Below are positions 37,808 to 47,010 of a DNA stretch of 64,000 nucleotides, one piece after another (positions within the stretch are counted from its first letter, which is position 1; the number at the start of each line of letters is the position of its first letter). The stretch is from assembly GCF_012584515.1 (NCBI RefSeq), contig NZ_CP051461.1, positions 790,001-854,000 of the forward strand, written 5' to 3'. This stretch comes from Polaromonas vacuolata. Lineage in GTDB: Bacteria > Pseudomonadota > Gammaproteobacteria > Burkholderiales > Burkholderiaceae_C. A program made the translations under genes and the position numbers. The notes beneath the pieces were generated by a model that was not told the DNA's origin, did no database searches, and saw only the letters and a list, made by a program, of their open reading frames with translations.

Positions 37808-38359
37808 ATGACCAGAATGATTCAAGCCAACCAACTCAATATACAGGCCTTTGCTCAAGAGGCTGTGTCGTACGCAGAGACCACGCCACTGCAACAATTT
37901 TCGCGCCTCGCGCATGAAACCAGCCTTAAGCAAGACGATGCAACCGTTGTCTGGCAAGCCAGCGCGGAGCTGCGTAAGGGCTCTACTCCAGAAGACGATA
38001 TTTGGCTGCACTTGCAAGCCACGACGAAGCTGGCATTAACTTGCCAACGCTGCATGACGGCGCTGAGCATGCCTCTTGAGGTCAACCAGTGGTACCGTTT
38101 TGTCGCCAGCGAGGAAGTTGCCATGCTGCAAGACGACGAGTCCGAGGAAGACCTGTTGGTGATGGAGCCGCAATTTGACCTGCTCGCAGTACTGGAAGAT
38201 GAGCTGCTAATGGCCTTGCCACTGGTGCCTATGCATGAGCAATGTCCCGTGCCACCGGTTATGCAAAGCGCTCAAAGCGGTGCCGAGGAAGAAGCGCTGA
38301 CTTTGGCCGAAAAGCCTAATCCTTTCGCGGTGTTGGCTCAGTTAAAAGGCAAGAAATAA
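37808..38359 (+). CDS. yceD: YceD/DUF177 family protein (23S rRNA accumulation-associated)
   Basis: Protein of 183 residues of the DUF177 family, encoded immediately upstream of rpmF throughout proteobacteria. The core has LTCQRCMTALSMPLEV, with the CxxC pair at the family's usual site, then an acidic DDESEEDLLV tract and EDELLMALPLVPMH, both standard. Homologues in E. coli and plants are linked to 23S rRNA accumulation. I start it at the ATG at 37808, giving the family N terminus; the open frame reaches further back antisense to maf but that part is not protein-like. Confidence 0.88.
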   Translation: MTRMIQANQLNIQAFAQEAVSYAETTPLQQFSRLAHETSLKQDDATVVWQASAELRKGSTPEDDIWLHLQATTKLALTCQRCMTALSMPLEVNQWYRFVASEEVAMLQDDESEEDLLVMEPQFDLLAVLEDELLMALPLVPMHEQCPVPPVMQSAQSGAEEEALTLAEKPNPFAVLAQLKGKK

Positions 38360-38444
38360 GGCTAATACAGGCAAGAAAGAAGCTGAAAATAGCAGGGGAT
38401 AATTCTTCACTAGAGTGCTGTTCTTTGGTGACTGTCTCCCAACT

Positions 38445-38473
38445 TTTGGGGCGATAAGATTCCCAGCTATAAT
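38445..38473 (+). promoter_or_regulatory. Candidate sigma70 promoter for rpmF-plsX-fab
   Basis: A perfect TATAAT at 38468-38473 is preceded at 17 bases by TTTGGG (38445-38450). Transcription would start about 38480, giving a leader of nearly 150 bases before rpmF. Confidence 0.45.
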
Positions 38474-38626
38474 CAAAGGCTTCGCGTACTAAACATTGAT
38501 TGTTAAGCTGCGGCAAGATTTTGAAGTTCTATTTTTTAAGACGACAAAATCTCCCGCTTGTGACTTTGAGTCTGGTGCGCAATTTACCAACCCTACACCC
38601 CACCAGTGTTGTAACAGGAGCGGATT

Positions 38627-38806
38627 ATGGCCGTCCAGCAGAACAAAAAGTCACCTTCGAAGCGCGGTATGCACCGCTCGCACAATGCACTTAACGTGCC
38701 AGGCATCGCAGTGGAATCCACCACTGGTGAGATCCATTTGCGTCACCACATCAGCCCAACCGGTTTTTACCGCGGCCGTAAGGTGCTCAAAACTAAATCT
38801 GATTAA
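38627..38806 (+). CDS. rpmF: 50S ribosomal protein L32
   Basis: Protein of 59 residues starting [19 protein letters not shown] and ending in [10 protein letters not shown], a clear L32. Of the family's features it has the basic N terminus and the [15 protein letters not shown]-terminal segment. It lacks the two CxxC zinc motifs found in some bacteria, like most proteobacterial L32. The ATG at 38627 follows an AGGAG site by seven bases. A strong intrinsic terminator lies 19 bases after the stop, so much transcription should end before plsX. Confidence 0.98.
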   Translation: MAVQQNKKSPSKRGMHRSHNALNVPGIAVESTTGEIHLRHHISPTGFYRGRKVLKTKSD

Positions 38807-38824
38807 TTCAGAGCGCTAAGCACT

Positions 38825-38850
38825 AGCCCGCACTCATACTGCGGGCTTTT
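38825..38850 (+). terminator. rpmF terminator
   Basis: AGCCCGCA (38825-38832) pairs perfectly with TGCGGGCT (38840-38847) around a 7-base loop and is followed by TTTTCTTTT. It should separate high-level rpmF expression from the plsX-fab genes, at least partly. Confidence 0.85.
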
Positions 38851-38894
38851 CTTTTGGCGCAGCATTTTATTTTTATGACTGTAGTGGCCGTTTC

Positions 38895-40001
38895 ATGATC
38901 AGAATTGCTGTAGATGCTATGGGTGGAGATTTCGGCCCGCGTGTCACGGTCGCTGCCAGTCTTGCCTTTTTGCAAGGTCATGCCGATGCAAGCTTGATTT
39001 TGGTTGGTCAGCCTGAAGTGCTGTCTCGTCACCCCCATTACGCACAACTCATAGCCAGTGGTCGCTGTGAAGTTATTTCAGCCAGTGACGTGGTGAGCAT
39101 GGACGACAGCATTGAAGTGGCCCTTAGGCGCAAGAAAAATTCTTCCATGCGTCTTGCCATCAACCAAGTAAAGCTTGGTGCTGCACAGGCTGCTGTTTCG
39201 GCCGGCAATACCGGCGCGTTAATGGCGATTGCCCGCTATGTCCTCAAAACAATGGATGGTATTGATAGGCCAGCGATTGCTACGCAGTTGCCGAATGCTG
39301 CCGGCGGTGCCACTACCGTGCTGGATTTAGGCGCCAATGTAGATTGCAGTGCCGATCACTTGCTCCAGTTCGCAGTCATGGGTTCGGCTCTGGTCGCCGC
39401 TATTGGCGGCAATGACTCGCCTAGCGTTGGTTTACTCAATATTGGTGAAGAGGCCATTAAAGGCAGCGAAGTGATCAAAAAAGCCGGCGAATTACTGCGT
39501 TCAGCAGCCAGTTCTGGCGACCTCAATTTTTACGGTAATGTTGAAGGTAATGATATTTTTAAGGGCACTACCGACATAGTTGTTTGTGACGGTTTCGTGG
39601 GTAATGTGGCGCTAAAGGCCAGTGAAGGTCTGGCCAGCATGATTGGTGCTTTCATGAAGGCTGAGTTTTCACGCAATATCTTTACCAAAGCTGCAGCTAT
39701 CGTGGCCTATCCGGTTTTAAATGCGTTTAAAAAACGTGTTGATCACAGGCGTTACAACGGTGCAGCGTTGCTTGGTTTGCAAGGTTTGGTGTTTAAAAGT
39801 CATGGTTCTGCAGATGCATTTGCTTTCGAGCGCGCTCTGAATCGGGCTTATGATGCGGCTCGGAACAATCTTTTAGAGCGAGTTCGTGAACGCATAGCGC
39901 ATGCAGCGCCATTGCTGCTCGCGGCACAGGCTGCACCTATTGCTGATGTAGCCACCTTATCGACGCCAGAGCCGGTTGTTCTCACAGTCAATCCGGCTTG
40001 A
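38895..40001 (+). CDS. plsX: Phosphate acyltransferase PlsX
   Basis: Makes acyl-phosphate from acyl-ACP for phosphatidic acid synthesis. The 368-residue protein starts [18 protein letters not shown], the family signature, and has [14 protein letters not shown], the [11 protein letters not shown] region, and [13 protein letters not shown], all standard for PlsX. Length is usual, with a short Ala/Pro-rich C-terminal tail. It begins 45 bases after the rpmF terminator and is followed by fabH after 22 bases. Confidence 0.96.
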   Translation: MIRIAVDAMGGDFGPRVTVAASLAFLQGHADASLILVGQPEVLSRHPHYAQLIASGRCEVISASDVVSMDDSIEVALRRKKNSSMRLAINQVKLGAAQAAVSAGNTGALMAIARYVLKTMDGIDRPAIATQLPNAAGGATTVLDLGANVDCSADHLLQFAVMGSALVAAIGGNDSPSVGLLNIGEEAIKGSEVIKKAGELLRSAASSGDLNFYGNVEGNDIFKGTTDIVVCDGFVGNVALKASEGLASMIGAFMKAEFSRNIFTKAAAIVAYPVLNAFKKRVDHRRYNGAALLGLQGLVFKSHGSADAFAFERALNRAYDAARNNLLERVRERIAHAAPLLLAAQAAPIADVATLSTPEPVVLTVNPA

Positions 40002-40023
40002 CCAACATAGATCAATGACCCTC

Positions 40024-41001
40024 ATGACCCGCTACTCTCGCATCACCGGAACCGGAAGTTTTCTGCCCCCCAAACGATTGACCAATGCCGACCTAGTTGC
40101 CGAATTGGCTGCCAAGGGCATTGAAAGCTCAGACCAATGGATAGTCGAGCGCACTGGCATACATGCACGTCACTTTGCTGAGCCTGATGTGTGCAGCAGT
40201 GATTTAGCGGTTGAAGCTGGAAGACGTGCAATTGAAGCGGCTGGTCTAAAGCCTGAAGACATAGACTTGATTATTGTGGCGACATCTACGCCCGACATGG
40301 TGTTTCCTTCAACCGCCTGTATCTTGCAAGCCAAGCTTGGCATTCATGGTTGCCCCGCGTTTGATGTTCAGGCTGTTTGCAGCGGTTTTATTTTCGCGCT
40401 GACCATGGCCGACTCCTTGATCAAAACTGGCACGGCTAATAAAGCGCTGGTCATAGGCGCCGAAGTATTTTCGCGACTTCTTGACTTTACCGATCGCGGC
40501 ACTTGCGTGCTGTTTGGCGATGGCGCCGGCGCAGTCGTGTTGGAAGCTTCCAGTACGCCAGGTATTTTATCTAGCGACTTGCATGCCGATGGCAAATACG
40601 CTGGCATTTTGTGCGTCCCTGGCAACGTCTATGGCGGCAAAATTTTGGGTGATCCCTTACTTAAGATGGACGGCCAAGCCGTATTCAAACTCGCCGTTGG
40701 CGTGCTTGAGAAAACTGCACATGCCGCGCTTGAGAAAGCTGGCTTGAGTGCGACTGACGTTGACTGGCTGATTCCGCATCAGGCAAATATTCGCATCATG
40801 CAAAGCACCGCTAAGCGGCTCAAGTTGCCGTTGGAAAAAGTCATTGTCACGGTCGATCAGCATGGTAATACTTCGGCTGCCTCTATACCTTTGGCGCTAG
40901 ATGTTTCTGTGCGTGATGGACGTATTAAAAAGGGTGACACCTTGTTGCTAGAAGGCGTAGGCGGTGGTTTCACTTGGGGTGCAGTGGTTCTTAACTACTG
41001 A
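40024..41001 (+). CDS. fabH: Beta-ketoacyl-ACP synthase III
   Basis: Starts fatty acid synthesis by condensing acetyl-CoA with malonyl-ACP. The 325-residue protein has the catalytic triad Cys119 (VQAVCSGF), His252 ([10 protein letters not shown]) and Asn282 ([10 protein letters not shown]). I prefer the ATG at 40024, which gives [16 protein letters not shown], close to the family; ATG codons at 40015 and further upstream are in frame but overlap plsX or lack support. In related bacteria fabH is normally followed at once by fabD, but here two other genes come first. Confidence 0.96.
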   Translation: MTRYSRITGTGSFLPPKRLTNADLVAELAAKGIESSDQWIVERTGIHARHFAEPDVCSSDLAVEAGRRAIEAAGLKPEDIDLIIVATSTPDMVFPSTACILQAKLGIHGCPAFDVQAVCSGFIFALTMADSLIKTGTANKALVIGAEVFSRLLDFTDRGTCVLFGDGAGAVVLEASSTPGILSSDLHADGKYAGILCVPGNVYGGKILGDPLLKMDGQAVFKLAVGVLEKTAHAALEKAGLSATDVDWLIPHQANIRIMQSTAKRLKLPLEKVIVTVDQHGNTSAASIPLALDVSVRDGRIKKGDTLLLEGVGGGFTWGAVVLNY

Positions 41002-41039
41002 GATGCCCAGTCCTGTGTTGATAATTTTTGACTGGCGGC

Positions 41040-42386
41040 ATGCGGCGCGCTGACCAGTTACTCGCTTTTGTACTGGCCTTGGCTTTCGTGGCTGCTGGCG
41101 CGAAGACGCTGCTGCGTGCGCCGCCTGCGGACTATGCTTTCCAACCAACGGCGTATAAATCCTTTCCGCTCAGCGACGTCGTTGCAGCGCCTGCAGCGGC
41201 TATGCCTGTGTCGACTCCGGCCCTTAGTAGCCCCAGCCTTCAATACGATGCCCACTTTGTTTCGGCCCTACCCGGCCAATCCGTGCATGCAGCCACACTG
41301 GTCGAGCTAAACAATGGCAATTTGCGCGCCGTCTGGTTTTCTGGCTCGCGTGAGGGTGCGGGCGATGTCACTATTCAAACAGCGGTGCTCGACACTACTG
41401 CCATGCAATGGGGCGCGGAAAAAACGCTGCTAGAGCGCCACCAGATAGAGCGCGATCTTTGGCGCTACGTCAAAAAAATTGGCAATCCCGTCATTGGCCG
41501 TGCGCCCGACGGCTCGCTTTATCTGTGGATGGTCACTGTCTCACTGGGCGGTTGGGCCGGTAGTTCGATTAGCTATATGCGCTCAGTTGACGACGGCCTC
41601 AGCTGGAGCCCAATGCGCCGATTAGTGACCTCGCCGTTTCTCAATATCAGCACGCTGGTCAAAGGTAATCCAGTGGCACTGGAGAATGGGCAGATTGCAT
41701 TGCCGGTTTATCACGAGTTCGCAACCAAGTTTGCTGAGGTGTTGCGTCTGGATGCAAACGGGCAGGTGCTCGATAAGCTTCGCATACCGAATAGTCAGAC
41801 TGATTTACAGCCGGTCTTACTGCCCGCTGATGAGCAAAATGCGCAGATATTTATGCGCTCGGGACAGGCTCAGTCGGTAATGCGTTCAGCTACGGTGGAT
41901 GGTGGCAAACACTGGTCGCCAGCCGAGCCCATAGCATGGCATAACCCAGACTCTGCGTTAGCCGGTGTCACTGCGCGTGATGGCACGAGCTGGCTGGCAC
42001 TCAACACCCAGCAAAACACCCGTCAAGTGCTGGATTTAATCAGTGCTGGCAAGGGCGCGAGTTTTGACGCTGCTAGACCTATGACGGTAGAGACTTCTCC
42101 CACGCCAGGCCAGTTGCTCAGCATTGAGGCCTACGAAAATTTACTCAGCAAAGAACTGCTAGCTGCTGGCGCCAATGCAGCACAAACGGCTGAATATGTG
42201 GCTAGCGCTAGACGTCAGCTGTGTGGTGTCAAGGCTTGCTCGCTTGAGTATTCCTACCCTTATTTGCTGCAAAGCCGCGACGGTTATATGCATTTGATTT
42301 ACACCTGGCACCGCAGCCGCATTAAATACCTGCGTTTTGATCCGCTCAAGCCTTTGGCTGATACCCATGTTCCCACCGCTCACTGA
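41040..42386 (+). CDS. Sialidase-fold (BNR/Asp-box) protein, membrane-anchored or secreted
   Basis: Protein of 448 residues with an N-terminal hydrophobic segment (about 7-24, LLAFVLALAFVAAGAKTL) acting as signal or anchor, then a six-bladed propeller-like domain of the BNR_2 sialidase family. Two Asp boxes are visible, S182-W189 (SVDDGLSW) and T285-W292 (TVDGGKHW). The blade AVWFSGSREGAGDV and the ending EYSYPYLLQSRDG with HLIYTWHRSRIKYLRF match that family. The enzymatic activity is unproven: many such proteins act on other glycans or are not enzymes. It sits between fabH and fabD, an unusual place, and overlaps the next gene by 20 bases. The ATG at 41040 is used; a TTG four codons upstream is in frame. 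Confidence 0.8.
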   Translation: MRRADQLLAFVLALAFVAAGAKTLLRAPPADYAFQPTAYKSFPLSDVVAAPAAAMPVSTPALSSPSLQYDAHFVSALPGQSVHAATLVELNNGNLRAVWFSGSREGAGDVTIQTAVLDTTAMQWGAEKTLLERHQIERDLWRYVKKIGNPVIGRAPDGSLYLWMVTVSLGGWAGSSISYMRSVDDGLSWSPMRRLVTSPFLNISTLVKGNPVALENGQIALPVYHEFATKFAEVLRLDANGQVLDKLRIPNSQTDLQPVLLPADEQNAQIFMRSGQAQSVMRSATVDGGKHWSPAEPIAWHNPDSALAGVTARDGTSWLALNTQQNTRQVLDLISAGKGASFDAARPMTVETSPTPGQLLSIEAYENLLSKELLAAGANAAQTAEYVASARRQLCGVKACSLEYSYPYLLQSRDGYMHLIYTWHRSRIKYLRFDPLKPLADTHVPTAH

Positions 42387-42975
42387 TTTTGTGGCCCTGC
42401 TAGGCGTGAACCTAGCGCTGTGTGCTGGACTGCTGTGCCTGCCGCTTAGTCGTCGCCTGCCACAGCCGGCCGCGCGCTGGTTGGTGCTGCTGTTGCTGAT
42501 AAGTCTGTGGTGGCCTGTGGGTTTGAGCGCTATTCCTATGGCGGGCTATCTGCGCGGCATAGTCTCAGACCTGAGCATCACACTCGTGGCTTTGAGCTGC
42601 TTGTCATTACAAACGCGACTTTTTGGGACGGCAAGACTGCCTGAGCGTGAGCGACTCAGCCTTTATGCTGTGTTAGCCGTGAGCGCCATAGTGCTCTACC
42701 CGACAGCCTTGGGTTGGGGTAACTGGGATGCTTACCGACTCGGTTGGGGTTCGCTGTCTATGCAGCTAGGGCTGCTGCTGGTTTGTCTGGCCAGCTGGTT
42801 TGTCGGTTTACGATTACTACCCGGCTTGACCGCGTTGGCCCTGTTGGCTTGGTCCGCTGGGCTGATGGAATCGAATAACCTTTGGGACTACCTGCTGGAC
42901 CCTTGGTTGGCGGTTTTCTCGCTTGCTTACTGCATCAAGTACGCTATCAAACGATTATTGGAGAAACTGACTTGA
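42367..42975 (+). CDS. Unknown small multipass membrane protein
   Basis: I do not recognise this 202-residue protein. Five or six hydrophobic segments can be drawn (for example VALLGVNLALCAGLLCL, WLVLLLLISLWWPVGL, LSLYAVLAVSAIVLYP, LGLLLVCLASWFVGL, LTALALLAWSAGL). The loop has GWGNWDAYRLGWGS and MESNNLWDYLLDPW, both rich in Trp. It starts at the ATG at 42367, inside the end of the sialidase-like gene, and its stop overlaps the fabD TTG start by three bases. So it is coupled on both sides and very likely partners the sialidase-like protein. Both genes lie inside the fatty acid cluster. Confidence 0.7.
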   Translation: MFPPLTDFVALLGVNLALCAGLLCLPLSRRLPQPAARWLVLLLLISLWWPVGLSAIPMAGYLRGIVSDLSITLVALSCLSLQTRLFGTARLPERERLSLYAVLAVSAIVLYPTALGWGNWDAYRLGWGSLSMQLGLLLVCLASWFVGLRLLPGLTALALLAWSAGLMESNNLWDYLLDPWLAVFSLAYCIKYAIKRLLEKLT

Positions 42976-43922
42976 AACCTTTTGCATTTGTTTTTCCCGG
43001 CCAGGGCTCCCAGTCCGTGGCCATGCTAGATGGCTGGGCCGACCATGCGGTGCTGCGCCAAACACTGGCTGAAGCCTCTGATGCTTTGGACCTTGATATC
43101 GGCCTGCTGATCAGCCAAGGACCTAAAGAGCTGCTGGCTCTGACCACCAATACCCAGCCAGTCATGCTAGTTGCCGGGGTTGCGGCTTACCGCATCTGGA
43201 TGGCCGAGACCGGCATGGCGCCTGCGGTGTTGGCTGGCCACTCGCTGGGGGAGTATTCCGCTTTGGTTGCAGCCGGTGTGTTGACGCTGACGCAGGCAGC
43301 GCCCTTGGTGCGTTTTAGGGCTCAGGCTATGCAAGACGCAGTGCCGGTAGGTATGGGTGCTATGGCCGCCATTCTTGGCCTTGACGCGGCCAAGGTGATT
43401 GCCGGCTGTGCCGAAGCAATGGCAAGTTTTACGATGGATAGCCGCGAGGTTGTAGAGGCCGTGAACTTTAACGATCCTATGCAGACGGTTATCGCCGGAA
43501 GCAAGGCTGCCGTCGATAAAGCCTGCGAAGTGCTTAAGGCGGCAGGCGCTAAGCGCGCGCTGCTGCTGTCGGTGTCCGCACCATTTCATTCAAGTTTAAT
43601 GCGGCCGGCGGCAGACAAGTTGCTGCAAAAGCTGCAAGAAACTGCATTTGCTGCACCGAGTATTCCCGTCATCAACAACATTGACGTGAGTGTAGAGACT
43701 GATGTTGACGCGATTCGTGCCGCGCTATTTCGCCAAGCATTTGGCCCAGTTCGTTGGGTCGAGTGTGTGCAGGCAATAAAGGCCAGAGGCGTTTCCTGCA
43801 TAGTCGAATGCGGCCCGGGTAAAGTATTGGCAGGTTTGGCTAAGAGAATTGACCCGGAGTTGAACGGTATGCCCTTGTTCGACCCGGCCAGCATGGCCCA
43901 GGTAAAGGAATCAATCAAATGA
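42972..43922 (+). CDS. fabD: Malonyl-CoA-ACP transacylase
   Basis: Transfers malonyl from CoA to ACP for fatty acid elongation. The 316-residue protein has FPGQGSQSVAM at the start, the nucleophilic Ser91 in GHSLGEYSAL, and the catalytic His in APFHSSLMRPA. It begins with TTG at 42972, in the sequence TTGA that also ends the upstream membrane protein gene; a GGAG site is eight bases upstream, and no ATG or GTG precedes the conserved FVFPGQGSQ element in frame without running into the membrane gene. It overlaps fabG by four bases. Confidence 0.95.
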   Translation: MKPFAFVFPGQGSQSVAMLDGWADHAVLRQTLAEASDALDLDIGLLISQGPKELLALTTNTQPVMLVAGVAAYRIWMAETGMAPAVLAGHSLGEYSALVAAGVLTLTQAAPLVRFRAQAMQDAVPVGMGAMAAILGLDAAKVIAGCAEAMASFTMDSREVVEAVNFNDPMQTVIAGSKAAVDKACEVLKAAGAKRALLLSVSAPFHSSLMRPAADKLLQKLQETAFAAPSIPVINNIDVSVETDVDAIRAALFRQAFGPVRWVECVQAIKARGVSCIVECGPGKVLAGLAKRIDPELNGMPLFDPASMAQVKESIK

Positions 43923-44668
43923 GCGACGTTAAATTTGCCGGACAAATTGCACTGGTCACAGGCGCATCGCGCGGCATAGGTGCTGCTATTGCGCTAGAAC
44001 TGGCGCAAAAAGGTCTCAAAGTGATTGGCACGGCCACCACGGAGGAAGGCGCAAGCAAAATCAGCCAGACGCTGTCGGCCTTTGACGGTTGTTCTGGGCG
44101 CAAGCTAGACGTCAATGATGTCAGTGCTGCTGAGGCGTTGATAGACGCACTGGTCAAGGAACACGGTGGTTTGCAGGTGCTGGTTAACAATGCCGGCATC
44201 ACCCGGGATATGCTGGCTATGCGCTTAAAAGATGACGACTGGGACGCGGTGTTAGATACCAATCTCAAAGCTGTTTTTCGTATGAGCCGGGCCGTGATGC
44301 GCACCATGATGAAACAACGCTATGGGCGCATCATCAGCATTACTTCGGTGGTAGGCACCTCCGGTAATGCGGGTCAAGCCAATTACGCTGCGGCTAAGGC
44401 CGGTGTCGCTGGTATGACTCGCGCTTTGGCGCGGGAATTGGGCTCACGTAACATCACTGTCAATTGCATAGCGCCGGGTTTTATCGAGACGGATATGACG
44501 GCGGGCTTGAGTCTTGAGCAACAAAAATCCCTGCTTGGCCAGATTCCACTGGGACACTTGGGTAAGCCTCAAGATATTGCGCACGCGGTCGTATTTGTCG
44601 CCAGCCCAGAGGCGGCGTACATTACGGGTCAGGAAATTCACGTCAATGGCGGCATGCACATGGCTTAA
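43919..44668 (+). CDS. fabG: 3-oxoacyl-ACP reductase
   Basis: NADPH-dependent reductase of the short-chain dehydrogenase family, 249 residues, for the first reduction in each fatty acid cycle. The cofactor motif is TGASRGIGAAIA, the NNAG motif is in VLVNNAGITRD, and the catalytic Ser-Tyr-Lys lie in SVVGTSGNAGQ and NYAAAKAG. Length matches FabG. It starts with ATG overlapping the fabD stop. A gap of 165 bases with its own signals precedes acpP. Confidence 0.95.
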   Translation: MSDVKFAGQIALVTGASRGIGAAIALELAQKGLKVIGTATTEEGASKISQTLSAFDGCSGRKLDVNDVSAAEALIDALVKEHGGLQVLVNNAGITRDMLAMRLKDDDWDAVLDTNLKAVFRMSRAVMRTMMKQRYGRIISITSVVGTSGNAGQANYAAAKAGVAGMTRALARELGSRNITVNCIAPGFIETDMTAGLSLEQQKSLLGQIPLGHLGKPQDIAHAVVFVASPEAAYITGQEIHVNGGMHMA

Positions 44669-44711
44669 TTGCCGTGCCATACGCGCAGACTTTTTTGTCA
44701 TTTAGTACACG

Positions 44712-45073
<362 letters not shown>

Positions 45074-45081
45074 TGCCAACT

Positions 45082-45110
45082 AGAAAGCCTTCACCGGCTT
45101 TCTTTTCTTT
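45082..45110 (+). terminator. acpP terminator 1
   Basis: AGAAAGCC (45082-45089) pairs with GGCTTTCT (45096-45103), loop of six, followed by TTTCTTT. It lies nine bases after the acpP stop. Confidence 0.8.
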
Positions 45111-45131
45111 ACCTGCGGCCTAGCCGCCATC

Positions 45132-45169
45132 AAACCTGAAAAACCGTTGATGGTTATTCAGGTTTTTTT
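45132..45169 (+). terminator. Second hairpin with T tract, just upstream of fabF
   Basis: AAACCTGAA (45132-45140) pairs with TTCAGGTTT (45157-45165); an inner AACC/GGTT stem extends it. Seven T follow (45163-45169). The run ends three bases before the fabF ribosome binding site AGGA. It is either a second terminator for acpP or an attenuator for fabF. Confidence 0.75.
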
Positions 45170-45182
45170 CCAGGATTTATGA

Positions 45183-46427
45183 ATGAGTCGTCGTCGTGTC
45201 GTAGTGACAGGTCTCGGATGTGTCAGCCCAGTCGGCAACACCGTGGCCGAGTCCTGGTCAAACCTGCTTGCCGGAAATTCCGGCATCGATTTAATAACCC
45301 ACTTTGATGCGAGCAACTTTTCTTGCAAGTTCGCTGGCGAAGCCAAAGGCTTCAAAATTACGGATTACATCCCTGAAAAAGAAGCGCGTCATATGGACCG
45401 CTTTATCCATCTAGGTCTTGCCGCCGCATGTCAAGCAATTGTCGACAGCGGCCTGCCGACCGGTGATGCTTTAGATCACGAATTAGCCACCCGCATAGGC
45501 TGCAACATAGGCTCTGGCATTGGCGGTCTGCCAATGATCGAACAAACCCATGGTGAATTAACCGAGCGCGGTCCGCGTCGGATTTCTCCTTTCTTCGTAC
45601 CCGCTTCCATCATCAACATGATTTCAGGTCATGTGGCGATCAAGTTTGGCTTTAAAGGCCCGAATTTGGCGGTTGCAACGGCTTGCACTTCTGGCTTGCA
45701 TGCCATAGGCATGTCAGCCCGCATGATTGAGTACGGTGACTGCGATGTGATGATTGCTGGCGGCGCCGAAGCGACTGTCTCGCCACTAGGTGTTGGCGGC
45801 TTTTGCGCAGCACGCGCACTGTCAACCCGTAATGAAGATCCCAAAACTGCTTCGCGGCCTTGGGACAAAGACAGAGATGGCTTTGTGCTAGGTGAAGGCG
45901 GCGGCGTGATGGTGCTCGAAGAGTACGAGCATGCTAAAGCGCGCGGCGCAAAAATCTACGCTGAAATCACCGGTTTTGGTATGAGTGCCGACGCTTTTCA
46001 CATGACTGCTCCAGACAGCGATGGCCCGAGTCGTGCCATGTTGATGGCGTTGAAAAACGCTGCTGTGAATATCGATGAGGTTGATTACATCAACGCCCAC
46101 GGTACATCCACGCCGATTGGAGATTTGAACGAGACTAAAGCGATTAAGGCGACTTTTGGCGATCACGCCAAAAAGCTCATGGTCAGCTCGACCAAATCCA
46201 TGACCGGCCATTTGCTTGGCGGTGCTGGCGGCGTAGAGTCGGTGTTTACCGTGTTAGCACTGCATCACCAAAAAATTCCACCAACGATTAATATTTTTAA
46301 CCAAGACCCAGAGTGCGACTTGGACTTTTGCGCCAACATAGCGCGAGACGTCAAGATGGAAACTGTGGTTAAAAATAATTTTGGCTTTGGCGGCACCAAC
46401 GGCACGCTGGTGTTTAAGCGCGTTTGA
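45183..46427 (+). CDS. fabF: Beta-ketoacyl-ACP synthase II
   Basis: Condensing enzyme for chain elongation, 414 residues. The catalytic Cys168 is in [13 protein letters not shown] and the two catalytic histidines are in [12 protein letters not shown] and [13 protein letters not shown]-terminal [15 protein letters not shown] is standard. The ATG at 45183 has AGGA seven bases upstream; another ATG at 45179 is out of frame. Two terminator-like hairpins lie between acpP and this gene, so its expression relative to acpP may be strongly reduced or regulated. Confidence 0.96.
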   Translation: MSRRRVVVTGLGCVSPVGNTVAESWSNLLAGNSGIDLITHFDASNFSCKFAGEAKGFKITDYIPEKEARHMDRFIHLGLAAACQAIVDSGLPTGDALDHELATRIGCNIGSGIGGLPMIEQTHGELTERGPRRISPFFVPASIINMISGHVAIKFGFKGPNLAVATACTSGLHAIGMSARMIEYGDCDVMIAGGAEATVSPLGVGGFCAARALSTRNEDPKTASRPWDKDRDGFVLGEGGGVMVLEEYEHAKARGAKIYAEITGFGMSADAFHMTAPDSDGPSRAMLMALKNAAVNIDEVDYINAHGTSTPIGDLNETKAIKATFGDHAKKLMVSSTKSMTGHLLGGAGGVESVFTVLALHHQKIPPTINIFNQDPECDLDFCANIARDVKMETVVKNNFGFGGTNGTLVFKRV

Positions 46428-46482
46428 CGCGTCTTGGCACGCACTCTTACTGCCTGTGTTCGGCCTGACTACCAGGTGCTTT

Positions 46483-47010
46483 GTGAATCGCTATAACGCC
46501 CCCCCGGTTATTTATCCTTCGGGGCGTTCTTTGCTTGAAGCGTATGGCTTAGTACTGGCTTGGACTTGTGGCTTGCTAACGCTGTCTGGTTGGCTGCTAA
46601 CAGCGGGCGGTTCTGCATTTATCTTTGCAGCAGTTGCGGCCGTCTTGTTGGTAGTCGGTGTGACCGCGCTCAGGTGTTGGCGCAGCGCAGATCATGGCCA
46701 ACTGCACTGGGACGGTAAATGCTGGCGTTGGGAAAGCCAAGCGGGTCACACGCTAGCGCAAAAACATAAGCAAGAGCAAGAGCAAGAGCAAGAGCAATCC
46801 ATCTGTGTCATCGTGGATTTTCAAAGCTGGCTGCTAATTCGAATGGAAAATCAGTCCCACGCTTGCCAGTGGCTTTGGCTTGAACGTAAAAACGCGCCCC
46901 ATCGTTGGCTGGATTTGCGTCGTGCAATTTACGCACCGCATAGGGATATTGGCCTTGAACACGGCCTTGAGTTGCATGGCAATTCTGATCGAACGAATTT
47001 CCAGCTATGA
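46483..47010 (+). CDS. Hypothetical protein upstream of rpoE, with (Glu-Gln) hexanucleotide repeat
   Basis: Protein of 175 residues that I do not recognise at the family level. It has a hydrophobic N-terminal third with two likely TM helices (LVLAWTCGLLTLSGWLL and FIFAAVAAVLLVVGVTAL) followed by a polar domain with several Trp (GQLHWDGKCWRWES, CQWLWLERKNAPHRWLDLRRA). A GTG at 46483 preceded by AGG six bases upstream is the likely start. The coding sequence has four or five GAGCAA units at 46767-46798, giving EQEQEQEQ. It overlaps rpoE by four bases. Genes in this slot are common in Burkholderiales. A hairpin covers its first codons. Confidence 0.65.
   Translation: MNRYNAPPVIYPSGRSLLEAYGLVLAWTCGLLTLSGWLLTAGGSAFIFAAVAAVLLVVGVTALRCWRSADHGQLHWDGKCWRWESQAGHTLAQKHKQEQEQEQEQSICVIVDFQSWLLIRMENQSHACQWLWLERKNAPHRWLDLRRAIYAPHRDIGLEHGLELHGNSDRTNFQL
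46495..46528 (+). terminator. Hairpin over the start of the gene upstream of rpoE
   Basis: AACGCCCC (46495-46502) pairs perfectly with GGGGCGTT (46521-46528), loop 18 bases, followed by CTTT. Lacking a long T run it may act as a weak fabF terminator or a translation-blocking hairpin, since it begins 12 bases after the proposed GTG start. Confidence 0.45.
46767..46798 (+). repeat. GAGCAA hexanucleotide tandem repeat
   Basis: The unit GAGCAA is repeated four times in a row, preceded by AAGCAA. A change in copy number adds or removes Glu-Gln pairs without shifting frame. Confidence 0.8.
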
